From the NCBI GenBank assembly GCA_964345635.1, contig CAYFRM010000043.1, forward strand, positions 1 to 20,362: 20,362 bases of DNA, given 5' to 3'. Shown in pieces: positions 13,882 through 20,362 of this stretch. The position numbers were made by a program, and so were the translations under genes. The DNA comes from WVXT01 sp964345635. Its GTDB lineage: Bacteria; UBA6262; WVXT01. The notes under the pieces are model-generated. The model was not told where the DNA came from. It did no database searches and saw only the letters and a list, made by a program, of their open reading frames with translations. Each line of letters opens with the position of its first letter. The stretch's first letter is position 1.

Positions 13882-14985
13882 CTATACTATAGCCTTTTCT
13901 GTTGTCTTATCAAAAATATGGATTTTATCCATATCAAAGACCATTTCTATATCCTGGTTGACTTTCGCCTTATTGTGTGAACCGACGCGGGCAATAAAAA
14001 TACTCTTGCCGGTGGTTAAATGTAACATTATCTCGGCGCCCATAGGCTCCACAACTTCTACAGTACTGGAAATAGTGTTATCACCGGTAGCCCCCGCAGA
14101 ATAGAGCTTATCGTAAATATCCTCCGGCCTGATGCCGAAGATTACTTCTTTGCCCACATATCGTTCTAGGGGTTTTTCCATCTTTTTGCTGACTTTTACC
14201 TCGTAGTTTCCTTCATCTATATATATCCCGGCATTCTTCTTTATTACCCGGCATTCCATAAAGTTCATGGGAGGCGTTCCGATGAACCCGGCCACAAACT
14301 TATTTACCGGCTGGTCATAGAGAGTGATCGGGTCTGCCACCTGGTGAATGATACCATCCTTAAGTACAGTAATCCTGTCTCCCATAGTCATAGCCTCTAC
14401 CTGATCGTGAGTCACGTAGATCATAGTAGCCTGCAGCCGGTCGTGAAGCTTGCTGAGTTCTGTCCTCATTTGCACTCTCATTTTTGCATCCAGATTACTC
14501 AAGGGTTCATCGAATAAGAAGACTTTGGGTTTACGAACTATGGCTCTCCCCACTGCTACCCTCTGTCTTTCTCCGCCGGAAAGCGCCTTCGGCCTTCTGT
14601 CCAGAAGAGAGCCAATGCCTAAAATCTCTGCCGCTTCCTCTACCCTGCGTTGTATTTCTTCCCTGGGGTACTTTCTCAATTTTAGTGCAAACGCCATATT
14701 TTCATAGGCAGTCATATGAGGGTAAAGAGCGTAGTTCTGGAAAACCATGGCAATATCCCTGTTTTTAGGAGGAATATCGTTCACCAGTTTATCATCGATA
14801 TAGATTTCTCCTTCGGTAACTTCCTCCAGACCGGCAATCATTCTCAGGGTAGTAGATTTACCGCAGCCCGACGGCCCGACTAAAATGCAAAACTCCTTAT
14901 CAGCAACTTCTAAATCAATATCCTTGGCGCCGATAACACCTCCGGGATATAGCTTGGTCGCCTTCTTCAACACAACTCGCGCCAT
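13882..14985 (-). CDS. Sugar ABC transporter ATP-binding protein (MsmX/UgpC/MalK type)
   Basis: This ATPase powers carbohydrate ABC importers on the inner face of the membrane. The 367-residue product has Walker A GPSGCGKST (37-45), Q-loop VFQNYALYPHM (81-91), signature LSGGERQ (135-141), Walker B VFLFDEP (155-161), the switch histidine in YVTHDQVEAM (H193) and a C-terminal MalK-like OB/TOBE region with FGIRPEDI. No permease or binding protein adjoins it. Stand-alone members of this family, such as B. subtilis MsmX, serve several sugar importers, so a shared ATPase is the likely role; the sugar cannot be named. It has AGGAGGT before the ATG and its own promoter. Confidence 0.92.
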   Translation of the reverse strand: MARVVLKKATKLYPGGVIGAKDIDLEVADKEFCILVGPSGCGKSTTLRMIAGLEEVTEGEIYIDDKLVNDIPPKNRDIAMVFQNYALYPHMTAYENMAFALKLRKYPREEIQRRVEEAAEILGIGSLLDRRPKALSGGERQRVAVGRAIVRKPKVFLFDEPLSNLDAKMRVQMRTELSKLHDRLQATMIYVTHDQVEAMTMGDRITVLKDGIIHQVADPITLYDQPVNKFVAGFIGTPPMNFMECRVIKKNAGIYIDEGNYEVKVSKKMEKPLERYVGKEVIFGIRPEDIYDKLYSAGATGDNTISSTVEVVEPMGAEIMLHLTTGKSIFIARVGSHNKAKVNQDIEMVFDMDKIHIFDKTTEKAIV

Positions 14986-15025
14986 TTCCTACCTCCTGTA
15001 AATTTATCCGTATTCAATATATACT

Positions 15026-15053
15026 ATTATAGTCAAAAATTGAAATCTGGCAA
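15026..15053 (-). promoter_or_regulatory. Promoter of the sugar-transporter ATPase gene
   Basis: On the minus strand TTGCCA (15053-15048), 16 nt, then TATAAT (15031-15026). The -35 lies within the last codons of purA and the -10 starts just after its stop. The start point near 15019 leaves about 33 nt to the ATG with an AGGAGGT ribosome site. The gene is therefore probably transcribed separately from the purine genes as well as by readthrough. Confidence 0.75.
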
Positions 15054-16331
15054 GTCTCTATCTATTATAATCGTCTCTTCTCTACTTCTACCCATAGAGA
15101 CTATGGAGATTTTTGCCTGAACCAGATTTTCTATTTTACTTAGATATCTCTTTGCATTTTGCGGTAGTAAATCGAACTTCTGAATGCCTTTGGTCTTCTC
15201 CTTCCATCCTCGCATGGTTACATAAACTGGTTTGCAATCCTTGAAAATTTCTCTGCCTGTGGGAAACTCTCTGATTAGTTTTCCCCGGTAGCGATACGCT
15301 ACGCAAATCCTTAAAGGATCAATCCCGTCCAGAACATCCAGCTTGGTCAAGGCCAGGCTCCTCAGGCCGTTCACCCTGACCGCGTGGCGCACAATAGTGG
15401 CGTCAAACCAGCCACAACGTCGAGGCCGCCCCGTAGTCGCTCCAAACTCTTTTCCTCTTTCCTGCAATAGTTTACCTGTCCCGTCGGATAGCTCTGTGGG
15501 AAATGGCCCCTCCCCTACCCTGGTAGTGTATGCTTTGACAACTCCTAAAACCAGATCAATCTGAGTGGGGCCTATGCCAATACCCACGCAGGCTCCGCCA
15601 GCCACCGGATTGGAAGAAGTAACATAAGGATAACTTCCGTAATCGACGTCCAGGAGAGTCCCCTGAGCACTCTCCAGGATAACATTCCTTCTTTGAGAAA
15701 TTATCCGGTTAATCATTATTGCTGAATCCACGACGAGATTTCTGATTATGGGTAGTTGCTTTTTTCTTTTTTCCAGAATCTCTCGCCTCAACCGGGAGAG
15801 CTTGCAGACTTTTTTGAGAAGAGGCGCTTTATCTTTCAGATTCCTATCCAATAGTTCCTTGAATATACCCAGAGAAAGAAAATCGGCCATTCTTATACCT
15901 ACTCTGGCCACCTTATCGGCGTAGGCCGGTCCAATTCCTTTTCGGGTAGTGCCAATTCTCCGCTTACCCTGCTGGGTTTCCCTGAGCTGGTCCAGCCACC
16001 TGTGGTATGGCAAAATAATATGGCAGGCGTCACTTACGAAGAGCCTGCCTTTTATTTTTATTCTTTTCCCCTCGAGAAAGCTAATCTCTTCTACCAGCGC
16101 CTGGGGATCCACTACCACTCCGCTTCCAATAATACATTTCTTACCCGGCTCGAGGATTCCCGCGGGAACCAGGTGGAGAATGAATTCCCGACCATTAAAG
16201 ACAACTGTATGTCCCGCGTTGTTTCCTCCCTGGTAGCGAATAATATAATCGGCCTTCTCCGAGAGAAGGTGGACAACTTTTCCTTTACCTTCGTCACCCC
16301 ACTGGGTACCTACTACAACTAAAGTAGCCAT
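15033..16331 (-). CDS. purA: Adenylosuccinate synthetase
   Basis: The enzyme joins IMP and aspartate using GTP, the first step from IMP to AMP. The 432-residue product starts with VVVGTQWGDEGKGKVVHLL (catalytic Asp13), has NNAGHTVV with the catalytic histidine, the IMP-binding GTTRKGIGPAYADKVAR segment, GTLLDVDYGSYPYVTSSNP, and the TTTGRPRRCGWFD region with LTKLDVLDG for GTP binding. Length is normal. It begins 4 nt after the purB stop with GAAGGA upstream, so the two are an operon whose products act in succession (PurA makes adenylosuccinate, PurB cleaves it). Confidence 0.98.
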   Translation of the reverse strand: MATLVVVGTQWGDEGKGKVVHLLSEKADYIIRYQGGNNAGHTVVFNGREFILHLVPAGILEPGKKCIIGSGVVVDPQALVEEISFLEGKRIKIKGRLFVSDACHIILPYHRWLDQLRETQQGKRRIGTTRKGIGPAYADKVARVGIRMADFLSLGIFKELLDRNLKDKAPLLKKVCKLSRLRREILEKRKKQLPIIRNLVVDSAIMINRIISQRRNVILESAQGTLLDVDYGSYPYVTSSNPVAGGACVGIGIGPTQIDLVLGVVKAYTTRVGEGPFPTELSDGTGKLLQERGKEFGATTGRPRRCGWFDATIVRHAVRVNGLRSLALTKLDVLDGIDPLRICVAYRYRGKLIREFPTGREIFKDCKPVYVTMRGWKEKTKGIQKFDLLPQNAKRYLSKIENLVQAKISIVSMGRSREETIIIDRDLPDFNF

Positions 16332-16335
16332 CTCT

Positions 16336-17637
16336 TCATTTTCCTTCCAGCTTCAGGCGTTTAAAAATTAGATTCACGTACCTCAAGTAATAGCTCAGGT
16401 TGAAGCAGGCGTCAATTTCTTTCTTAGTAAGATATTTCTCCACTTCCCTGTCATTCTCCAGAAGTTCACGATATTCACTATCTTCCTTCCGTGCTTTCAT
16501 AGCATTTCTTTGAGTCAGCTCATATGCTTTCTCCCGAGAAAGGCCTTTCTTTACCAGTTCCAGAAGGATTCTCTGGGAGAAAATGGCATTCTTATTTTTC
16601 TCCAGGTTCTTCTTCATATTTTCAGGATAGACTAGTAGTCTTCTCACAACATTTTCGAATTTCTGCAACATATAATCGAGGAGAATCGTGCTATCGGGAA
16701 TAATAACTCTTTCCACAGATGAATGCGTGATATCTCTCTCATGCCACAGAGGTACATTCTCTAACGAGGCTAACGCATGGGAACGAACGAGGCGCGCCAG
16801 CCCGCAAATTCTCTCGCAAGTTATGGGGTTTCTCTTGTGGGGCATTGCTGAAGAACCTTTCTGAGTAGGGCTGAAATACTCCTCTACTTCCAGAATCTCG
16901 GTCCTCTGGAGGTTTCTGATTTCCAGGGCAAATTTCTCCAGTGAAGTGGCCACCAGCGCCAATACGCAAAGGTATTCGGCGTGGCGGTCTCTTTGAATTA
17001 TTTGCGTGGAGATGGGCGCCGGCTTCAAGTCGAACTTCTTGCACACATACAGTTCTACCTCAGGATGCACATGGGCATAAGTTCCCACCGCCCCGGATAT
17101 TTTTCCCACGCCAATCACTTCCCTTACCCGCCTGAGTCTCTCTAAGTTTCTCAGGGTCTCTTGATGCCAGAGGGCAAGCTTCAACCCAAAAGTTGTCGGC
17201 TCAGCGTGTACTCCGTGCGTTCTGCCTATCATTATTGTATTCTTATGTTCTATGGCTCTCTTCTTCAGAATGCGAGAAAGATTCTCCACATCCTCAATCA
17301 AAATATCTATTGCTGCAACCATCTGCACGGCCAGTGCTGTATCCAGAATATCGGAAGAAGTCAATCCCAGATGAATATGTCTTCCTTCTTTACCTACACT
17401 CTCGCTCAAGGAAGATACAAAGGCAATCACGTCGTGATGCACTTTACTTTCTATCTTCTTAATCCTTGCCAGGTTAAAGCGCGCCTTTTTCTTGATTTCA
17501 ACGAGCGCACTCTTAGGAATCTCTCCCAGATTCGCCAGAGCTTCGCAAACAGCCAGCTCAATCTCCATCATTATCCTGAACCTGTCTTTCTCAGTCCAGA
17601 TTCTCCCCATTTCAGGAAGAGTATAGCGAGAAATCAT
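16336..17637 (-). CDS. purB: Adenylosuccinate lyase
   Basis: The enzyme releases fumarate from SAICAR and from adenylosuccinate, so it acts in both IMP and AMP synthesis. The 433-residue product begins MISRYTLPEMGRIWTE and has GRTHGVHAEPTTFGLKLALW, KISGAVGTYAHVHPEVE, and the fumarase-superfamily signature SSAMPHKRNPITCERI near 260-275. It has an AAGGAGG ribosome site directly before the ATG. The 221 nt upstream, between it and comEB, is mostly a large inverted repeat (17668-17851). I saw no clear promoter in the roughly 30 nt between that repeat and the start, so transcription probably comes from upstream or from within the repeat. Confidence 0.98.
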   Translation of the reverse strand: MISRYTLPEMGRIWTEKDRFRIMMEIELAVCEALANLGEIPKSALVEIKKKARFNLARIKKIESKVHHDVIAFVSSLSESVGKEGRHIHLGLTSSDILDTALAVQMVAAIDILIEDVENLSRILKKRAIEHKNTIMIGRTHGVHAEPTTFGLKLALWHQETLRNLERLRRVREVIGVGKISGAVGTYAHVHPEVELYVCKKFDLKPAPISTQIIQRDRHAEYLCVLALVATSLEKFALEIRNLQRTEILEVEEYFSPTQKGSSAMPHKRNPITCERICGLARLVRSHALASLENVPLWHERDITHSSVERVIIPDSTILLDYMLQKFENVVRRLLVYPENMKKNLEKNKNAIFSQRILLELVKKGLSREKAYELTQRNAMKARKEDSEYRELLENDREVEKYLTKKEIDACFNLSYYLRYVNLIFKRLKLEGK

Positions 17638-17667
17638 TCGTCCTCCTTACAATTTCGTTCTCTACTC

Positions 17668-17851
17668 AAAAGATAGTTTGCGAATAAGTCTTGAAATTTT
17701 AGCCAAGGAACAAGGACGACGCATTTGTTTCCCAGCAAATCATTGTCCGACGACTCCGATTCATCGGAGGAGGAGTTTTGATTTGCGCGCCTCGAGAGTC
17801 CGAAGTTCTTTGGCGTCAAGAAATTTCTCAATTATGAGCAAACTATCTTTT
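17668..17851. repeat. 184-bp inverted-repeat (MITE-like) element between comEB and purB
   Basis: The ends are perfect 14-bp inverted repeats, AAAAGATAGTTTGC (17668-17681) and GCAAACTATCTTTT (17838-17851). Internal sequence continues to match imperfectly between the arms: GCCAAGGAAC faces GCCAAAGAAC, and GCAAATCA occurs in both. The centre is CTCCGA-TTCA-TCGGAG (17754-17769). The whole could fold as one long hairpin. No transposase is inside, so it looks non-autonomous. I saw no second copy and no certain target duplication in the window. The short open frames across it are by-products of the palindrome. Confidence 0.65.
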
Positions 17852-17858
17852 AACTCTT

Positions 17859-18302
17859 CTATTTTAACTGGTAAAGCTCTACTTTTGCTTCTTTAAATAG
17901 TCTCTGCGCCATCTCATCAGGATACTTGCCTTTAAAAACAGCGCGATTTATCCCCGCCTGAATTATCATCTTGGCGCAGAGGATACAGGGTTGATGCGTG
18001 CAATATATGGTTGCGTTCTTTATATCTACGCCGTTAGCAGCGGCAAATAACAATGCATTCTGTTCCCCGTGGAGCCCCCGGCACAACTCCTGCATCTTGC
18101 CGGAGGGAACGTTATTTTTTTCTCGAACACACCCCACCTGTTCGCAGTGGGGCAGTCCGGTTAAAGTCCCGTTATATCCTGTAGCAAGAATTCTCTTCTC
18201 CCGCACGATTATTGCTCCCACCTGTCTCCTCAGACAGGTGGAACGTTTAGCCACGGTCTCGGCAATTTCCATAAAATAGTCATCCCACGACGGCCTTCCC
18301 AT
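17859..18302 (-). CDS. dCMP deaminase family protein (ComEB-like)
   Basis: This zinc deaminase family converts dCMP to dUMP for dTMP synthesis; the product is 147 residues, as expected. The metal site is HGEQNAL (His78, catalytic Glu80) and PCILC (Cys106, Cys109). RPSWDDYFMEIAETVAKRSTC at the N-terminus, ATGYNGTLTGLPHC and the CREKN-like insert with extra cysteines fit ComEB/dCMP deaminases better than cytidine or guanine deaminases. The family usually has HAEQNA; here Gly replaces Ala at 79, a mild change. The start ATG is preceded by AGGAG at unusually long spacing (about 13 nt), so expression may be low. It lies between purH and purB, with palindromic repeats on both sides. Confidence 0.9.
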   Translation of the reverse strand: MGRPSWDDYFMEIAETVAKRSTCLRRQVGAIIVREKRILATGYNGTLTGLPHCEQVGCVREKNNVPSGKMQELCRGLHGEQNALLFAAANGVDIKNATIYCTHQPCILCAKMIIQAGINRAVFKGKYPDEMAQRLFKEAKVELYQLK

Positions 18303-18352
18303 CTTTTTTGTTTTTCTCCTAATGCGAGGGGATTTGGTGTAGCGAGCATTAA

Positions 18353-18412
18353 TTGTAGCAGCAAAGCGCGAGCTTTGCTTGTTCTTAGCAGAGCTTCGCT
18401 CTGCGGCTACAA
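18353..18412. repeat. Palindromic element (empty form) between purH and comEB
   Basis: The ends TTGTAGCAGCA and TGCGGCTACAA are inverted repeats with one mismatch. Inside are hairpins GCAAAGC-GCGA-GCTTTGC (18361-18378) and GCAGAGC-TTC-GCTCTGC (18388-18404). In reverse complement this matches the outer part of 9885-10020, with the same hairpins joined by TAAGAACAA instead of the 80-nt inner unit. With the fragment at 18415-18438 it fills most of the 141-nt gap. It may help terminate the purH transcript. Confidence 0.7.
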
Positions 18413-18414
18413 TG

Positions 18415-18438
18415 AAAAATGACTCTGACCCCTTTTTT
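18415..18438. repeat. REP-like fragment after purH
   Basis: The stretch reads AAAAATGACTCTGACCCC followed by TTTTTT, just after the purH stop. Its flanking A/T runs and a GGGGTCAG core in reverse complement resemble the GGGGACAG fragments at 3756-3790 and 12320-12377. I interpret it as a degenerate dispersed repeat. Confidence 0.35.
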
Positions 18439-18443
18439 CTCTT

Positions 18444-20009
18444 CTAATGGCGGAAGTGGCGCATTCTGGTGAAAGCCATACTAATTTTATGCTCGTTACA
18501 GGCAGCAATCGACTCCTTATCCCTCAAGGAACCGCCCGGCTGAATAATTGCTTTGACCCCAAATGTAGAAGCCAGGTCGACAGAGTCGCGGAAAGGAAAG
18601 AAAGCGTCGGAAGCCAAGACTAGAAGCCCCTCATATTTCCCGAATTGCTCCCCCATCTTCCTCTTTGCAATTTTCACTGCGTCCACGCGAGACATCTGGC
18701 CGGCTCCGATACCCAGCGTCTGGCTTTCGCTTGCCAGAACAATGGCATTCGACTTAACGTGCTTACAGACCTTCCAGGCAAACCGGAGAGCCTTCAATTC
18801 CGCATCAGTTGGCTTCTTCTCGGTAACCACTTCCAGACCATCGGCAAAAGTTTTGAGGTCCTTAGCTTGCACCAACAGCCCTCCGGAGACTCTGCGGTAA
18901 TCGAGCTGCGGAGAGGATGATTTCCCTTCAGCGGGCAATTTTAGTAGCCGGATATCTTTCTTTACTTTCAGAACTTTAACCGCCGCATCTTCGAAATCCG
19001 GTCCGACCACTGCCTCGACAAAAGTCTTGACAATCTCCTCTGCCACTTCACTATCCACCTTGCGATTGAACCCTACAACGGAGCCAAAGGCACTCACCGG
19101 GTCGCACTGGCGAGCTTTATTATAGGCCTCGAGAAGACCAGAACCAGTGGCCACACCGCAAGGGTTAGTATGCTTAATAATCACTGCTACCGGCTCTTCA
19201 AATTCTTTCGCTATACTTACTGCTGCATCTAAATCCAGAATATTGTTAAAAGAAAGCTCCTTGCCTGCCAGTTGCTCTATATCTGCTATTCCCTGCGCTT
19301 TTCCCTTATCTAATTCTCTATAGAATGCCGCGCTTTGATGGGGATTCTCTCCGTACCGCAAATCCTTTACCTTTTCCAGCTGGAGCTGCAATAAATCCGG
19401 AAAAAGAGAAGGAGAAGAAGAGAAAGTGAGAAAATAACGGTAGATATGGTAATTATATTGTGAGAGATGTCGAAATATGTACGTGGTTAATCTTTGAGAG
19501 GTCTCCTCGCTTACCGCACCTTTATTCTTTTTCATCTCTTCCAGGACCAAACCATAATGTTCAGGGTCGGAAATCGGCACTACCCACTTATAGTTCTTGG
19601 CTGCCGACCTTAACATAGTCGGACCGCCGATGTCAATATTCTCAATAGCCTCCTCTTTGGTAACGCCCTCTTTGGCAATTGTGGCTTCAAATGGATAGAG
19701 GTTAATTACTACCATGTCAATCAGTTCTATTTTATGCTTTTCCACTTCTTTCATATGTTGAGGATTATCCCTGACAGCGAGTAAAGCTCCGTGAACTTTG
19801 GGATGCAAAGTCTTCACTCTTCCTTCCAGCACCTCGGGGAAGCCCGTATAATCGGAAATCGAGCGGATGGATATTCCCGCTTCCCTTAACATCCTGGCAG
19901 TCCCGCCGGTGGAAATAATCTCCACTCCCAGATCTTTCAATCCCCGGGCAAACTCTACGATTCCTGTCTTGTCCGACACACTAATAAGAGCTCTCTTGAC
20001 TTGCGGCAT
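18444..20009 (-). CDS. purH: Bifunctional AICAR formyltransferase / IMP cyclohydrolase
   Basis: This cytoplasmic enzyme performs the last two steps of IMP synthesis. The 521-residue product has the N-terminal cyclohydrolase (MGS-like) domain with ALISVSDKTGIVEFA, ISTGGTARMLREAGI and GRVKTLHPKVHGALLA. The transformylase domain follows with LRYGENPHQSAAFY, FNNILDLDAA, IIKHTNPCGVATG, and the C-terminal end MAFTRMRHFRH. Length is normal. The start ATG has GGGGAG six bases upstream; a GTG at 20024 is in frame but is part of that site. The ribosome site lies in the tail of a dispersed repeat. It follows a PfkB-family kinase by 89 nt. Confidence 0.98.
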   Translation of the reverse strand: MPQVKRALISVSDKTGIVEFARGLKDLGVEIISTGGTARMLREAGISIRSISDYTGFPEVLEGRVKTLHPKVHGALLAVRDNPQHMKEVEKHKIELIDMVVINLYPFEATIAKEGVTKEEAIENIDIGGPTMLRSAAKNYKWVVPISDPEHYGLVLEEMKKNKGAVSEETSQRLTTYIFRHLSQYNYHIYRYFLTFSSSPSLFPDLLQLQLEKVKDLRYGENPHQSAAFYRELDKGKAQGIADIEQLAGKELSFNNILDLDAAVSIAKEFEEPVAVIIKHTNPCGVATGSGLLEAYNKARQCDPVSAFGSVVGFNRKVDSEVAEEIVKTFVEAVVGPDFEDAAVKVLKVKKDIRLLKLPAEGKSSSPQLDYRRVSGGLLVQAKDLKTFADGLEVVTEKKPTDAELKALRFAWKVCKHVKSNAIVLASESQTLGIGAGQMSRVDAVKIAKRKMGEQFGKYEGLLVLASDAFFPFRDSVDLASTFGVKAIIQPGGSLRDKESIAACNEHKISMAFTRMRHFRH

Positions 20010-20021
20010 AATTTCTCCCCT

Positions 20022-20097
20022 CACCCTAACCCTCTCCCCACCGGGGAGAGGGAATTTTATTTGGTTAACTCTCTCCCCACCGGGGAGAGGGAATTTT
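20022..20097. repeat. Two direct copies of a CTCTCCCCACCGGGGAGAG hairpin repeat
   Basis: The 27-nt unit CTCTCCCCACCGGGGAGAG plus GGAATTTT occurs at 20032-20058 and 20071-20097, a period of 39 nt. Each is a near-perfect palindrome with an ACC loop. The first is preceded by CACCCTAACC, a form I recall as a common dispersed repeat in diverse bacteria. On the minus strand the tail of the repeat, GTGAGGGGAG, supplies the purH ribosome site. The two hairpins lie between pfkB and purH and could reduce readthrough. Confidence 0.75.
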
Positions 20098-20098
20098 T

Positions 20099-20362
20099 TT
20101 AGAATTGGCTATATTCTTTGTAATCCTCTAATTCTCTTAGATGGGGAACAGACCTGGCACCAATTCTGGTAATAGAAATGCTGGCTATAAGATTAGCAAA
20201 TTTTACCGATTTTTCCAAATCCCAATTTTTTAAATCACCAAAAATGAATCCGCAGGAGAAGGCATCACCAGCCCCGGTTTTGTCTACAGGGGTAAATTTC
20301 CTGTACGAGTCGATAGATTTCTTGACCGACTCGGAATAGACAAAGCACCCTTTTTCTCCCAG
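20099..20362 (-). CDS. PfkB-family carbohydrate kinase, C-terminal part (runs off the window)
   Basis: The last 87 codons of a gene enter from the right edge. They read LGEKGCFVYS at the cut and then DKTGAGDAFSCGF, the PfkB signature 2 with the anion hole and catalytic aspartate, followed by the usual C-terminal helices (ANLIASISITRIGARSVP) and a TAA stop. The family includes ribokinase, fructokinase and nucleoside kinases such as adenosine kinase; the substrate-specifying N-terminus is outside the window, so the sugar or nucleoside cannot be named. It may be in the same transcript as purH. Confidence 0.85.
   Translation of the reverse strand: MGEKGCFVYSESVKKSIDSYRKFTPVDKTGAGDAFSCGFIFGDLKNWDLEKSVKFANLIASISITRIGARSVPHLRELEDYKEYSQF

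Noticed and set aside
17759..17876. An open frame on the minus strand overlapping the comEB end (KIEELKDSLL...) that looks helical
   Set aside because: It has no good start codon and lies in one arm of the inverted-repeat element; the other arm gives a similar translation because of the symmetry.
17634..17896. Short frames on both strands between comEB and purB
   Set aside because: They are by-products of the 184-bp palindrome, with no ribosome sites or known domains.
20032..20097. Possible CRISPR: two regularly spaced palindromic repeats
   Set aside because: Only two copies, a 12-nt spacer, no cas genes, and the unit is a common dispersed hairpin repeat.
1..20362. A novel defence, mobile or biosynthetic gene system
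   Set aside because: All well-supported genes are core metabolism, SOS, signalling or transport. No transposase, toxin-antitoxin pair, CRISPR or phage gene was seen, and no tRNA or rRNA.

Overview
The window is a compact, bacterial, housekeeping stretch in which every convincing gene is on the minus strand, so transcription runs from the high-coordinate end to the low. It suggests a free-living bacterium with de novo pyrimidine and purine synthesis, the MEP isoprenoid pathway, an SOS response and HD-GYP signalling. PyrR, a class 1B PyrD/PyrK pair, a ComEB-type dCMP deaminase and an MsmX/UgpC-type ATPase are shared with Firmicutes and many uncultivated lineages. Frequent GTG/TTG starts, strong GGAGG ribosome sites and many palindromic intergenic repeats resemble genomes of uncultivated phyla. 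I cannot assign a phylum from sequence alone.

Layout from the high-coordinate end. (1) 20362-13882: the 3' end of a PfkB-family sugar kinase, purH, comEB (dCMP deaminase), purB, purA, then a sugar-importer ATPase with its own promoter inside the end of purA. Palindromic repeats sit between pfkB and purH, purH and comEB, and comEB and purB. (2) 13858-12395: a GAF/HD-GYP protein behind a leader of about 200 nt that ends in a terminator-like stem-loop. (3) 12309-10107: an SOS operon, lexA, a small uncharacterised gene and dinB. Its promoter is perfect consensus (TTGACA-N17-TATAAT), with a perfect 16-bp palindrome filling the spacer. (4) 10106-9763: an intergenic region holding a nested palindromic element and the pyr promoter. 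(5) 9762-14: the pyrimidine operon pyrR-pyrB-pyrC-pyrK-pyrD-pyrF-pyrE, followed by DUF1015, a TPR protein and ispE, tightly spaced. Only one larger gap (pyrC/pyrK) interrupts it, and that gap is filled by a hairpin-forming repeat.

Together the pyr genes cover UMP synthesis from carbamoyl phosphate to UMP; carA/carB are not in the window. PurH, PurB and PurA cover the last IMP steps and AMP formation. I found no defence system, CRISPR array, transposase, phage gene, tRNA or rRNA. The most interesting points are the putative LexA operator with its divergent LexA recognition helix, the filled/empty pair of nested palindromic elements (9885-10020 and 18353-18412), the 184-bp inverted-repeat element before purB, and the HD-GYP leader RNA. 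No wholly new multi-gene system is evident.
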